56,542 bases of DNA from CAWUIO01 sp963922455 (GTDB lineage: Bacteria > Bacteroidota > Bacteroidia > Cytophagales > Microscillaceae): NCBI GenBank assembly GCA_963922455.1, contig CAWUIO010000032.1, positions 1 through 56,542 of the forward strand, in the 5' to 3' direction. Below are positions 1 to 9,102 of the stretch, one piece after another. A program made the translations under genes and the position numbers. The first letter of the stretch is position 1; every line of letters begins with the position of its first letter. The notes under the pieces were generated by a model. That model searched no databases. It was not told where the DNA came from and was given only the letters and a program-made list of their open reading frames with translations.

Positions 1-145
1 TTTTGTTTAAAAATCTGTAAATCAGGGGCTTAAGCCTTTAACTCACGTTAAATTATTACAACATTTTTTTTAAACTTGTCATACTTCAATTATAATCTGT
101 CAATCTGTGTTTTTTTTTGATGCCTGATTTATTAAATCTATAAAA

Positions 146-1186
146 ATGAAAAAATCCTTGCTATACTCCGTGAAAAGCCTTTTAGCGTTTAGCTTATTGT
201 TACTTTGCCTCACTAGACCTGTACTAAGCCAATCCCAAACGGTTGCCAACTTATATGAAAATGTAAGCAACTCCGTGGTCGTAATCATAACCAGCGAAAA
301 AAGCCCCGACAAAGAGGATAATGAACTAAAAACCTCTCTTGGCCTTGGTTCTGGAGTGTTAATATCAGAAGAAGGGCACATCTTAACCGCCGAACACGTG
401 GTGGGTTTAGCCGACGAAATTATTGTACAATTTCCCAATGATGAGCTAATTAATGCCCGCGTCCTTAAATCCTCTTTCTTGGCCGATATTGCCCTGATCC
501 AATTGGAATATATGCCCCAAGAGTATACAGTTGCCAAACTGGCCAACTCAGACTCGGTACGCATCGGTGAGCAAGTGATCGTGATCGGTGCCCCGCTTCA
601 ATTAGACCAATCTCTTTCGGTGGGTTATGTGAGTGGCCGTAAAAAGGATTACACTTTTACCAATTCCATTGTTATTGCCGAATATTTTCAAACCGATGCC
701 TCCATCAACCCGGGTAATTCTGGAGGCCCGATGTTTAATATGCAAGGCGAAGTGATCGGGATTGTGAGTTTCATTCTCACCGAATCGGGTGGTTTTGAAG
801 GCATTGGCTTTGCGGCCACAGCCAATATGGCCAAGCGACTTATGGAAAGTAAGTCAACTTGGGCCGGTATTGAAGGGCATTTACTAAACGCTGAGCTTTG
901 CCAGTTTTTTAATGTCCCCCAAAAAGGGGCCGTTTTGGTGCAACGCTTAGCCCAGGATTCCCCACTTCGCCGAGTAGGGCTTAAAGCAGGATATAAAACC
1001 ATCAACATTGATGAAGAAGAATTAATCATTGGGGGAGACATCCTACTATCCGTGGCCGATATTCCCATGATCAACCCTGAAGCTTTTTTGAAAATTCAAA
1101 GCAAGATACAAACGGCCAAAGAATCGGTGCCCATAAAAGTGCTACGGGCGGGCGAGATTATAACCCTTGAGTTGTATTTGCCCTAA
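146..1186 (+). CDS. Periplasmic trypsin-like (HtrA/Deg-type) serine protease with PDZ domain
   Basis: Predicted exported protease of the HtrA/DegP type, acting on damaged envelope proteins or as a stress sensor. Residues 1-29 form a signal peptide ending near LSQ. The trypsin fold covers about 35-225, with His84 in TAEHVV (TNAHVV in many relatives), Asp114 in LADIAL and Ser192 in PGNSGGP, so the triad is complete. One PDZ-like domain occupies about 240-346. At 346 residues with a single PDZ it resembles DegS more than two-PDZ DegP. It is convergent with the sensor kinase downstream, and repeat copy R1 lies in the 170 bp between them. The ATG at 146 puts the hydrophobic signal at the right distance. 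Substrate unknown. Confidence 0.9.
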   Translation: MKKSLLYSVKSLLAFSLLLLCLTRPVLSQSQTVANLYENVSNSVVVIITSEKSPDKEDNELKTSLGLGSGVLISEEGHILTAEHVVGLADEIIVQFPNDELINARVLKSSFLADIALIQLEYMPQEYTVAKLANSDSVRIGEQVIVIGAPLQLDQSLSVGYVSGRKKDYTFTNSIVIAEYFQTDASINPGNSGGPMFNMQGEVIGIVSFILTESGGFEGIGFAATANMAKRLMESKSTWAGIEGHLLNAELCQFFNVPQKGAVLVQRLAQDSPLRRVGLKAGYKTINIDEEELIIGGDILLSVADIPMINPEAFLKIQSKIQTAKESVPIKVLRAGEIITLELYLP

Positions 1187-1200
1187 TTGATGAGTTTTGA

Positions 1201-1331
1201 GGGGCTTCCCCGCGCTAGGTACCATGTGCTTGCTTCTTCAAGAATAAGGCCCGCGCGGGTCGGGCTTTCACTACTCGCTGGCCCACCCACATCCAGCAGC
1301 GAGCTCAAACAGGCCGTTCAATCCCTAAGCC
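1201..1331 (+). repeat. 130-bp structured repeat, copy R1 (subfamily A)
   Basis: First of 14 copies of the dispersed element. The ends pair as GGCTT with AAGCC. The inner stem pairs CCCGCGC with GCGCGGG around a unique loop of about 37 nt. The third hairpin is CTCGCTG with CAGCGAG. It starts 15 bp after the protease stop and lies between convergent genes. Strand is the element's own orientation (GGGGCTT end first), not proven transcription. Confidence 0.9.
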
Positions 1332-1357
1332 AAACCTCTGCGAAAAGAAGGTTTTGC

Positions 1358-4300
1358 CTAGGATTTTAGGGGACTTACCGCTATTTCGTGCTCGGCCCGG
1401 GGTAAGGTAAAATAAAAGCAGGTACCCTGTCCTAGGGAGCTTTTTACCCAAATCTGTCCTTTATTTTTTTCAATATATTCTTTTACCAACATAAGTCCCA
1501 ATCCGAAACCGTGTTCCCCAGAGGTTCCCGTCTTAGATAGACTCTTGCGAGGCGAAAATAGTTCTTGGGCCTGCTCAGCTCCCATCCCAATGCCTGTATC
1601 GCTTACTTGTAAAGTCAGGTACCCCTCTTGGCTCAAAAAAGACGCTAAGCAAACCGTATCTTGCTCTTCGGTATACTTTATTGCATTGGCAATCAAATTA
1701 CGAAATACGACTCTAATATGATTTTTATCGGCCAAGGCCCAAGTACCAGGATTTAATTTATTCTGTAAATCAATACCTTTCTGCTGAGCACGATCTTCGT
1801 ATATACCCAGCATTTCTTCTCCAATTTCATGCAGGTCGAAGCGCTCCCTTTGGGTGGACTCACCATCCATTTGCCCCTTGGCCCAATGCAATAGGTCATC
1901 AATTACTTCGCTAATACCCTTTACCCTCCGATTGATATCTTTTTTGATCATATCCAGATCTTCCGCTCGGAGCATCTTGGGGTTTACCAGCTGCATAGTG
2001 GCCATCAGGGTAGCTAGGGGGCTCCTTAAATCGTGAGCTATTATGGAAAAAAGTTTATTTTTTTGCTGATTTAATTCCCGTAGTTTACCAGCCTGAATTT
2101 CTAATTCATTTTTTTGTGCCAGGACTTTGGCTGTTCTTTCCTCCACCACTTTTTCTAGAAGTACTTTTTGTTTACGTACCACCGAAAGCCGAATCCAGTA
2201 TACGGCGAAGGGTACCAAAATCAAGATAAAGTAAACTAAGGATTGTGCCCACCAAGTTTTCCACCAAACAGGCAAGATCACAATCCTTAGTTTGCGTACC
2301 TTGGAGCTCCATACCCCCTGGTGGTTGGCACATTTGACCAAAAAAGTATACCGCCCAGGATCCAAATTGGTATAGGTGGCAGAGGTCCGATTACCCACAT
2401 AATTCCATTCTTTTTCAAAGCCTTCCATTTTATAGGCATATTGATTTTGCCCTGGCTTTGTAAAATGGACTCCTTGATACTCGATGGTAAAGACAAACTG
2501 TTTATGATTCAAGACCACTTCATCCATTAAGGTTATACTCTTTTTTAGTGGTCCTTCTTCCCTATTAATTTTCACTTCTTTGTTAAAAAGCTTAAATTCT
2601 AGCAATTGTATCTTGGGCGCGTTAGGGTTATCACGAATCTGATTGGGCATGAAATAGTTCAAGCCATTTACTCCTCCAAAAAAAATTTTTCCCGACCGGG
2701 CTTTATAAGCCGCATTCCAAAAAAATTCTTTTCCTTGAAGTCCATCCGATTTGTCAAACTTGCTAAAAACCCAACTTCCCTTTTCTTGATGTAGTTTAGC
2801 GATACCACTCGAGGTAGAAATCCATAAATTACCTGAGTCGTCTTCTATTACACTTTTGACTGCTTTTCCGGGTAACCCATGTTTTCTTAAAAACTTTATA
2901 AACGTGTGTTTTTTTCGGTCATATAAATTCAAGCCATTATCCGTACCCACCCAAATACGGTTTTTAGAATCTTCATAGATGCATTGTACAAATGCCGAGC
3001 TTAGATGAGGAGAGGTGTTCTTATCGGCTTGAATATGCTCGATGGTGTATTCTAGATCGTTCTTCATACGGATCTTCTGAATTCCTAAAACCGATCCCAG
3101 CCAAATATCACCCGTCAAATCATCGATTTCTACATCATAGGTATGAGGGCTACTAATAAAATCTGGATTATACTGAACAAAGGGTATATTAAAAAAAGAG
3201 TTGTCCGACTTCCGGTATCGAGTAATGCCATGGCCCCAAGTAGACATCCACAAGTCGCCATTTTCGGCCTCATCTATGCCAAAAATACTGTTACTACCCA
3301 GCGAATTGGGATTGTTTTTTTGGTGAGTAAAGGTAAAAAAAGAGCTGTCTTTTGGTTCAAATCGGTTGAGGCCTCCTTCCCAATTACCGGTCCAAACAAT
3401 CCCATCGCGATCACGAAAAATAACCAATACCTCATCGCTACCCAGAGTGGATAAATTACCCGGTTGGTGGTTTATAAAATTATACGTATTCTTTTTTCTA
3501 TCCCATACACTAATCCCACCACCATCCGTCCCAATCCACATGATATCGTCAAATTCAAGAAAACTCGTTACCGTACTAAACTTTAAGCGAATATCATCTC
3601 CACTTCCCTTGGTGGTCAATTGAAATGTATTCAAAAAAGGGTCATAAATAAAGGCACCTTGATTATTACTCCCGAGCCAAATTCTTCCGTCATTATCTTC
3701 AAATATCTCCCATATTGAGTTGGTTTTTAAGGCCCTATCATCTCTTGGGTCTTTTTTGTAGTTAAAGAAGTCATCTAGTTCATTACAGTACAAAAGCAAA
3801 CCATCTTTTTCTGTGCCAACCCATATACGGTCATAAGAATCCTGATAAAGAGATAAAATTTTCTTTGTGTCACTAATAGAAAACTCCTCTGAAATATTTC
3901 TGGTCTGCAAGTAGGGATTTAGGTCAAAATTAAGCCCTCCCTTCTCTTTTAATTTGAAGAGGCCTGCTTGTTCGGTAGCCACCCATATGTTCCCATGCTT
4001 ATCTTGCAAGAATGCGTTAATTTTTGCCTGATTTAAAGAAGAATACGCAAACTGGAGCTTGTGCAATAACTTACGATCTGGCGACACCAGATAAATCCCC
4101 TGATGTGTTCCTAGCCATAGCATCCCCTGCTTGTCTTCCATCATGGCGAATATCTCGGTTTTTATTAGGGGCTTTAAATGGGGGCTTTTGGGGCGATTTA
4201 ACGTATTCTGTCGCGTATCCAATTGATAAAGGCCGTGGTGAGTACCTACCCAAAGTGTTTTATGCCTATCTTCTACTATGACCAAGGCATCCAGATCAAG

Positions 4301-4702
4301 GTCTTTTACCGGATTAGGAATTACTTCAAAATGCTCTCGCTCGTAATTGTAATACAAGAGGTTGCGGTAAGTCGCAATCCAGAGATGATTTTGAGAATCA
4401 ATAAACAAATCAGTCACCCGGTCATCCCGAAGTGAATTAGGGTCTTTATCTTCCTTTCTATATATTTTATTATAGACCCCATCAAAACGGTTTAATCCGT
4501 AAGTGGTACCCATCCAAATAAATCCTAAGGAATCCTGAACAATATTCCGAACATTACTTTGGGAGAGTTCCTCCAAGAGTTGACGAAAATGTAACTGAGG
4601 TTTTACACATATGGAACTCGAATCGGCTAAGCAAACAGAAATTTGGAGAAACCAAAAGCCTAAAAATAATAAAAGTGACCGCCTCCTTTTCGGATAAACC
4701 AT
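1358..4702 (-). CDS. Sensor histidine kinase with two-component propeller and Y_Y_Y domains
   Basis: A 1114-residue membrane sensor kinase. An N-terminal hydrophobic signal (about 9-26) is followed by many Reg_prop propeller repeats (about 40-700; recurrent DxxGxxWIGT patterns), a Y_Y_Y module (about 745-810), one transmembrane helix (about 819-840), a coiled linker, a HisKA domain with His890 in IIAHDLRSP, and an HATPase domain with N box NLIANAIKY and G boxes DTGIGM and GFGLGL. Unlike the hybrid kinases common in Bacteroidota it ends after the HATPase, without receiver or AraC domains, so it needs a separate response regulator; none is adjacent. The propeller is expected in the periplasm. 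Ligand unknown. Confidence 0.93.
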   Translation of the reverse strand: MVYPKRRRSLLLFLGFWFLQISVCLADSSSICVKPQLHFRQLLEELSQSNVRNIVQDSLGFIWMGTTYGLNRFDGVYNKIYRKEDKDPNSLRDDRVTDLFIDSQNHLWIATYRNLLYYNYEREHFEVIPNPVKDLDLDALVIVEDRHKTLWVGTHHGLYQLDTRQNTLNRPKSPHLKPLIKTEIFAMMEDKQGMLWLGTHQGIYLVSPDRKLLHKLQFAYSSLNQAKINAFLQDKHGNIWVATEQAGLFKLKEKGGLNFDLNPYLQTRNISEEFSISDTKKILSLYQDSYDRIWVGTEKDGLLLYCNELDDFFNYKKDPRDDRALKTNSIWEIFEDNDGRIWLGSNNQGAFIYDPFLNTFQLTTKGSGDDIRLKFSTVTSFLEFDDIMWIGTDGGGISVWDRKKNTYNFINHQPGNLSTLGSDEVLVIFRDRDGIVWTGNWEGGLNRFEPKDSSFFTFTHQKNNPNSLGSNSIFGIDEAENGDLWMSTWGHGITRYRKSDNSFFNIPFVQYNPDFISSPHTYDVEIDDLTGDIWLGSVLGIQKIRMKNDLEYTIEHIQADKNTSPHLSSAFVQCIYEDSKNRIWVGTDNGLNLYDRKKHTFIKFLRKHGLPGKAVKSVIEDDSGNLWISTSSGIAKLHQEKGSWVFSKFDKSDGLQGKEFFWNAAYKARSGKIFFGGVNGLNYFMPNQIRDNPNAPKIQLLEFKLFNKEVKINREEGPLKKSITLMDEVVLNHKQFVFTIEYQGVHFTKPGQNQYAYKMEGFEKEWNYVGNRTSATYTNLDPGRYTFLVKCANHQGVWSSKVRKLRIVILPVWWKTWWAQSLVYFILILVPFAVYWIRLSVVRKQKVLLEKVVEERTAKVLAQKNELEIQAGKLRELNQQKNKLFSIIAHDLRSPLATLMATMQLVNPKMLRAEDLDMIKKDINRRVKGISEVIDDLLHWAKGQMDGESTQRERFDLHEIGEEMLGIYEDRAQQKGIDLQNKLNPGTWALADKNHIRVVFRNLIANAIKYTEEQDTVCLASFLSQEGYLTLQVSDTGIGMGAEQAQELFSPRKSLSKTGTSGEHGFGLGLMLVKEYIEKNKGQIWVKSSLGQGTCFYFTLPRAEHEIAVSPLKS

Positions 4703-5182
4703 AACTTGAAATATTCATCCGTACACAATCATATAAATATACTGGATTTAACTAGTCTTATCCTAAAAAGTCTTTTGACGCTTTGTATAGTTATTCAATC
4801 ATCCGGACCAATTGGGCAAAAAAGTGAATAAACCCAATCAATTCTTACATGGCATTTTGCCCAAACAGGTACCAGATTGCATGACGTGCAACCATCCAAT
4901 TTCCAAGCATTAGGTTCCAATAGGCTTCATCTTGTACCATGCGTATCATCCCCAGAATTTGCAGGCCTTTCCTAAAAAGTGTCATCTATTCATTTAATTA
5001 ATTTACTTCTCAAGCATCTTACAACCCGAATTTTTAAAGCAATGCAAAATAAATGGATATAAACATGTACGTCATTGGTAACAAAAACTTCTGCCTAGCC
5101 CATCTCGTATGTGACCCTTCGGATAAAACTGCCTCTGTAAGTAGTCCTTGACAGAATTTTTACAAATATCATCTTATAAAAA
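4703..5182. other. 480-bp spacer upstream of the kinase and of aqpZ
   Basis: Divergent spacer that must hold promoters for both flanking genes. I see no tRNA, terminator or 130-bp repeat in it. The only coding-like content is the short minus-strand frame listed separately. Confidence 0.5.
4845..4985 (-). CDS. Possible 46-residue small protein or gene remnant
   Basis: ATG-initiated minus-strand frame encoding 46 residues rich in Trp, Met and aromatics, for example AYWNLMLGNWMVARHAIWYL. It lies in the kinase/aqpZ spacer, has no recognisable domain and no clear ribosome binding site. It could be a real small amphipathic protein, a degraded gene end, or chance. Listed only because the residue composition looks protein-like. 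Confidence 0.2.
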   Translation of the reverse strand: MTLFRKGLQILGMIRMVQDEAYWNLMLGNWMVARHAIWYLFGQNAM

Positions 5183-5872
5183 ATGAAAAAGTTATTGGCC
5201 GAATTTATCGGAACATTTTGGTTAGTCTTAGGAGGTTGCGGGAGTGCCGTCTTAGCCGCTGCCTATCCCGATCTTGGAATTGGTTTCGTGGGAGTTTCTA
5301 TCGCTTTTGGATTAACTGTGCTAACCATGGCCTATGCTATCGGGCATGTTTCAGGATGTCATCTTAATCCAGCCGTTAGCCTTGGCTTATGGACGGGTGG
5401 CCGTTTTGGCACTCAGGATTTGCTTTCGTATATCTTGGCTCAAGTGCTTGGGGCCATTGCCGGAGCAGGTGTTTTATATCTTATTGCTAGTGGTAAGCCG
5501 GGTTTTGAATTGGGTGGTTTTGCCGCCAATGGATATGGAGCGCATTCCCCTGGAGGATACAGCATGCTAGCGGCTCTGGTAACGGAGATTGTTATGACCT
5601 TTATGTTCTTGATCATCATCTTAGGCACAACCCACTCCAAGGCTCCCCAAGGATTTGCTGGATTGGCTATCGGGTTGGGCCTTACCCTTATCCACCTCAT
5701 TAGTATTCCCGTAACGAATACTTCCGTTAACCCGGCCCGAAGTACAAGTCAAGCCATTTTTGCCGGTGATTGGGCCTTGGAACAACTTTGGCTTTTCTGG
5801 CTCGCCCCCATAGTTGGAGCTGCTTTGGCAGGAATAGTTTACCAGTTTATGTCCCCAGAAACACCAGATTAA
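5183..5872 (+). CDS. aqpZ: Aquaporin Z, water channel
   Basis: Six-helix MIP-family channel of 229 residues moving water across the inner membrane. Both NPA boxes are present: HLNPAV (Asn62-Ala64) and SVNPAR (Asn183-Ala185). The selectivity-filter positions read as Phe42, His171, Thr180 and Arg186, the set seen in E. coli AqpZ, so it should be water-selective rather than a glycerol facilitator. Length matches the family (about 230). It stands alone, convergent with the molybdenum hydroxylase genes. Start ATG at 5183 opens with MKKLLAEFIGTF, typical for AqpZ. Confidence 0.95.
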   Translation: MKKLLAEFIGTFWLVLGGCGSAVLAAAYPDLGIGFVGVSIAFGLTVLTMAYAIGHVSGCHLNPAVSLGLWTGGRFGTQDLLSYILAQVLGAIAGAGVLYLIASGKPGFELGGFAANGYGAHSPGGYSMLAALVTEIVMTFMFLIIILGTTHSKAPQGFAGLAIGLGLTLIHLISIPVTNTSVNPARSTSQAIFAGDWALEQLWLFWLAPIVGAALAGIVYQFMSPETPD

Positions 5873-5890
5873 TTCAATTATACCCTTTTA

Positions 5891-5946
5891 TATTCTCACT
5901 TAATTTACAAGGGCCTGGATAGCTCATGTAAATTTAAGTGAGAATA
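5891..5946. terminator. Long AT-rich inverted repeat between convergent genes
   Basis: The left arm (5891-5909) and right arm (5927-5946) are near-perfect reverse complements, 19 of 20 positions with one base missing on the left, separated by about 17 nt. It sits 18 bp after aqpZ and 90 bp beyond the end of the facing gene. It is probably a bidirectional terminator; a MITE remnant is also possible because the arms are unusually long and AT-rich. Confidence 0.55.
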
Positions 5947-6035
5947 ATATTAGTACTGGGACAATAAGTAAACTTGTCGCCCAAGAAGCCGTAGCTTATC
6001 ATCTGTGCTCGCCCTGAAAAAAAGATAGAAAGCTC

Positions 6036-8231
6036 TTACCCCTTTAATGTTTCCAATACTTTCTCCGGAGTAAAGGGAAGATGCCGCAGGCGTTTTCCAG
6101 TTAAACGAGCAAATGCATTGGCCACTGCCCCCCCGATTAAAGGAATGGAAGATTCCCCTACCCCCGTGGGGTGCTCAGCCGAGGGGATCAATTCAATCTC
6201 GATACTTTCTGGTATATCTGCAATCCGTAAAATGGGGTAGTCATGAAAATTAGACTGTTCCACCTGCCCATTTTTCATCGAGATGCGTTCGTGAAAAATA
6301 CTACTCATTCCCATGATAAATCCCCCTTCCATCTGGGCCTTCACATTATCTGGCTGTACAATAAGCCCGGCATCCAAAGAAGCCCAAATTCGGTGAATTG
6401 AAATCTTCCCGCTCTCCCGGTCTAAAGATATCTCACAGATACAGGCGCCCAAGGAGCCACTACGCTCGGCAAAAGATACTCCCCAGGCTTTTCCTTCGGG
6501 AACCGGAGCCCCCCAATTGGCCATTTCGGCCACCATTCTGAGTACTTTTTGGGCCCGTGGGTAGTCTTTCATCAAGCGCAAGCGCATATCCACTGGATCC
6601 ACTTTTTGGTCTTGGGCGATTTCGTCTAGAAAAGCCTCAATGGCAAATTTATTAGGGCCGTGACCTACCGCCCGCCAGTGTTTGGTCCGGATTCCGTGGT
6701 CTATATTGCGGACTTCCACCCTTTGGTTGGGAAATGCATAAAAATCGGTTTTAGCCCCAGAACCCAATAAACCTCCTCCCGTCCCTACTACTACATGATG
6801 CCATGACTGTATATTTCCTTGGGTATCTACTTGGGCCCGCATCCTCTGCAAAGACATCGGGCGGTACATGCCATACTGTAAGTCATCCTCTCGGGTCCAA
6901 ATCAATTTTACCGGGCGAGAAACCGCCTTGGCCAAGTGAACGGTTTCAGCTATAAAATCTGGAGTGGAACGTCTACCAAATCCTCCTCCTAAATATTGTG
7001 GGTTAAACCTTACCTTATCTACTCCTATTCCTAAAATTTTAGCTACCGTAGACCGGGCCCGGCCTGGCGCCTGGGTACCTACCCAAATTTCGGCGCTTTG
7101 CCCATCGTCGGCAATAGAAACCACCGCATTGAGTGGCTCCATTTGCGCGTGGTAGATAGCCTCATTCTTATAATCGGCTTCGTAGGTTTTGCCTTCGATT
7201 TGGAGGGCTTTTTTTACGTCTCCTGTATCGCTAAGCATATTCGCCTGAAAAGTCGGGTCTTGGGCAATCGTCTCGTATTCCTTATAGGCTTCCGAGGTGT
7301 TAAAGGTTTCTGCCTTGGCTCCTTTACTCCACGAAATCTTCAATTGGCTTTTCACTTCCAGTGCCCCCTCCAGCGTTTCGGCAATGATGCCAATCCCGTG
7401 ATCTAAGCTCACCACTTCCAGTACCCCAGGCATTTGCCTAATTTCTGGCTCATTTTGGAGGGTCGGTTTGGCTCCGTGCACGGGCGATCGGGAAATCAGC
7501 CCAAAAACCATATTAGGTACCTGGATATCCATGGAATATGGGGCACTCCCATCCACTTTGGCCGGGATATCAAAGCGGGGCATCACCTTCCCAATTAAAC
7601 GGAACTGGCTAGGATCTTTTAATTGACTAGCCGGAATCTCTGGGAGTGTGTCTGGGCTTTTGGCAAAGCGGGCAATCTCGCCGTAAGAAATTTTACGCTT
7701 GCTTTTAGCGTGGATTACCATACTGGGTTCCGTTTCTAGCTCTTCTAGGGGTACTTTCCACTTCCGGGCCACATTACTAAGCAGTACATAGCGGGCCTGC
7801 GCCCCCGACTGGCGCATATAATTATAGTAACTGCGTACCGTTCGGCTCCCCACAGTAATCATCGTACCTCCGGGGCTGCCGTCCCAACCGGCCCCGTAAA
7901 TCTCAGGCTCAATGGGAGCGTGCTCAATCCGTACCTGGGACCAATCCGCATCCATTTCTTCGGCTAAGATGACCGGAACGGCGGTCATACTGCCTTGCCC
8001 CATCTCAGAGGCCGGGTTGTAAATGGTAATTTGTCCGTCTTCTCCTAAGTGCACCCATACAGAAATTTGACGGGCTTCGCCACGACGCTCGCTCCCCTCC
8101 TCGTCCTCATCCTCTTCGAGAAAACTGGGAACAATCATAGCCGTGGAGGCCAAAAAAGTAAGCCCGCCAGCCGTGTATAAAAATTTACGTCGAGAAAGCG
8201 GAAATTGGGTTGATTTCTGGGAAGTTTTCAT
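6036..8231 (-). CDS. Molybdopterin-binding subunit of an isoquinoline-oxidoreductase-type dehydrogenase
   Basis: Large catalytic subunit (731 residues) of a xanthine-oxidase-family hydroxylase, closest in layout to IorB/aldehyde dehydrogenases. A twin-arginine signal (LSRRKFLYTAGG, about 13-24) indicates folded export to the periplasm. The body carries typical molybdopterin segments: YLGGGFGRRS, MEPLNAVV, and the C-terminal GVGE loop with catalytic Glu693. It follows the 2Fe-2S subunit with one base between them, an obvious two-gene operon. No cytochrome subunit is adjacent, so the electron acceptor is unknown. Substrate cannot be read from sequence; N-heterocycles or aldehydes are usual for the family. 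Confidence 0.9.
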   Translation of the reverse strand: MKTSQKSTQFPLSRRKFLYTAGGLTFLASTAMIVPSFLEEDEDEEGSERRGEARQISVWVHLGEDGQITIYNPASEMGQGSMTAVPVILAEEMDADWSQVRIEHAPIEPEIYGAGWDGSPGGTMITVGSRTVRSYYNYMRQSGAQARYVLLSNVARKWKVPLEELETEPSMVIHAKSKRKISYGEIARFAKSPDTLPEIPASQLKDPSQFRLIGKVMPRFDIPAKVDGSAPYSMDIQVPNMVFGLISRSPVHGAKPTLQNEPEIRQMPGVLEVVSLDHGIGIIAETLEGALEVKSQLKISWSKGAKAETFNTSEAYKEYETIAQDPTFQANMLSDTGDVKKALQIEGKTYEADYKNEAIYHAQMEPLNAVVSIADDGQSAEIWVGTQAPGRARSTVAKILGIGVDKVRFNPQYLGGGFGRRSTPDFIAETVHLAKAVSRPVKLIWTREDDLQYGMYRPMSLQRMRAQVDTQGNIQSWHHVVVGTGGGLLGSGAKTDFYAFPNQRVEVRNIDHGIRTKHWRAVGHGPNKFAIEAFLDEIAQDQKVDPVDMRLRLMKDYPRAQKVLRMVAEMANWGAPVPEGKAWGVSFAERSGSLGACICEISLDRESGKISIHRIWASLDAGLIVQPDNVKAQMEGGFIMGMSSIFHERISMKNGQVEQSNFHDYPILRIADIPESIEIELIPSAEHPTGVGESSIPLIGGAVANAFARLTGKRLRHLPFTPEKVLETLKG

Positions 8232-8232
8232 A

Positions 8233-8691
8233 TTATCCTTCTTTTGCTACTTTTTCGATGGCCTTCACAATACGCATATAGGTTCCACAGCGGCACAACA
8301 CGCCGTTCATGTAAGAGAGAATTTGCTCTCGGTTAGGACGTTTGTTCTGGGCCAACAAAGCCGCCGCTTGCATGATTTGACCCGATTGGCAATAACCACA
8401 TTGGGGTACTTGTGCTTCAACCCAGGCCAGTTGGAGGGGGTGTTTTCCGTCTTCCGATAGCCCTTCAATCGTAGTGATTTTTGCTCCTTCCGCCCGGGAA
8501 ACTGGTGTGATACAAGCTCGGGTGGCTTGACCATTGAGATGAATCGTGCAACTTCCGCAAAGCGCTTTCCCGCAGCCATACTTGGTACCCGTAAGGCCCA
8601 AGTGTTCGCGGATGACCCAAAGCAAGGAGGTTCCTTCGGCTACCTCTACTTTTTGCTCTTGGCCGTTGATTTCAAAGGTATATTGAGCCAT
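8233..8691 (-). CDS. 2Fe-2S subunit of the molybdenum hydroxylase (IorA-like)
   Basis: Small iron-sulfur subunit of 152 residues that passes electrons from the molybdenum site. The N-terminal ferredoxin-like half holds Cys40, Cys45, Cys48 and Cys60. The C-terminal helical half holds the second cluster at Cys98, Cys101, Cys133 and Cys135 (CGYC and CRC). All eight ligands are intact and the length is standard. It is the first gene of the operon and has no export signal of its own, consistent with co-export with the TAT-carrying large subunit. Repeat R2 lies upstream of its start. Confidence 0.93.
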   Translation of the reverse strand: MAQYTFEINGQEQKVEVAEGTSLLWVIREHLGLTGTKYGCGKALCGSCTIHLNGQATRACITPVSRAEGAKITTIEGLSEDGKHPLQLAWVEAQVPQCGYCQSGQIMQAAALLAQNKRPNREQILSYMNGVLCRCGTYMRIVKAIEKVAKEG

Positions 8692-8764
8692 AGTTTAGGG
8701 TTTTTCTAAAAGTAAGGAATATATAAAATAAATCTGAAAAAAACTGGAAGGGTTTTTCTGCTTA

Positions 8765-8894
8765 GGGGCTTTCCCGCGCATTAGCGATAAAGTAGCCAAT
8801 TGACCAATAGTGCCGGCGCGGGCCGGGCTGTCACTACTCGCCTGCCCCCCGCAAAGCCATTGCGGGCTCAAACAGGCCGTTCCATCCCTAAGCC
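8765..8894 (+). repeat. 130-bp structured repeat, copy R2 (subfamily A)
   Basis: Ends GGCTT and AAGCC; inner stem CCCGCGC with GCGCGGG; the third hairpin uses CCCGCA with TGCGGG instead of the CTCG/CGAG form. It lies 74 bp upstream of the 2Fe-2S subunit start. A GA-rich tract follows directly. Confidence 0.88.
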
Positions 8895-8940
8895 GAAGAA
8901 GAAAAGAGAGCAGAGAAAAGAGAGGAGAGATTGGAGTCGG
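8895..8940 (+). repeat. GA-rich tract adjoining repeat R2, shared with R4
   Basis: Almost pure purine stretch straight after the AAGCC end of R2. Its core GAGAGGAGAGATT recurs after the CAGCC end of R4 (minus strand, about 12722-12768), and a looser GA-rich stretch follows R14. It may be an optional 3' extension of the element. Confidence 0.5.
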
Positions 8941-9039
8941 GGGCCAAGAGCTGGAAACCCGGACAAAAGGAGAAAAACGAGAGTACAGACTATGGGAGGG
9001 ATATGGCTTAACTAGCCCCCCTTATTTCAGGCAGCTTAT

Positions 9040-9068
9040 AAAAAAAACCTCCTGAGGGAGGTTTTTTT
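9040..9068 (-). terminator. Rho-independent terminator of the T9SS protein gene
   Basis: A-run, stem AACCTCC/GGAGGTT, short loop and T-run. The symmetry lets it act on either strand. It sits 35 bp past the stop of the minus-strand gene at 9103, its likely user. Confidence 0.8.
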
Positions 9069-9102
9069 GCTCATACATTCCAAAGAAAATGCGACCAGGA
9101 AA

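Noticed and set aside
688..1074. Antisense frames over the protease, kinase, dehydrogenase and other genes
   Set aside because: They mirror strong coding regions on the other strand and show no domain features.
1187..1369. Short frames inside the 130-bp repeats with recurring peptides such as PARAGLSLLA and QTGRSIPKP
   Set aside because: The same DNA is read in several frames and both orientations in different copies, with stops and starts falling at random. Base pairing, not codon meaning, is conserved.
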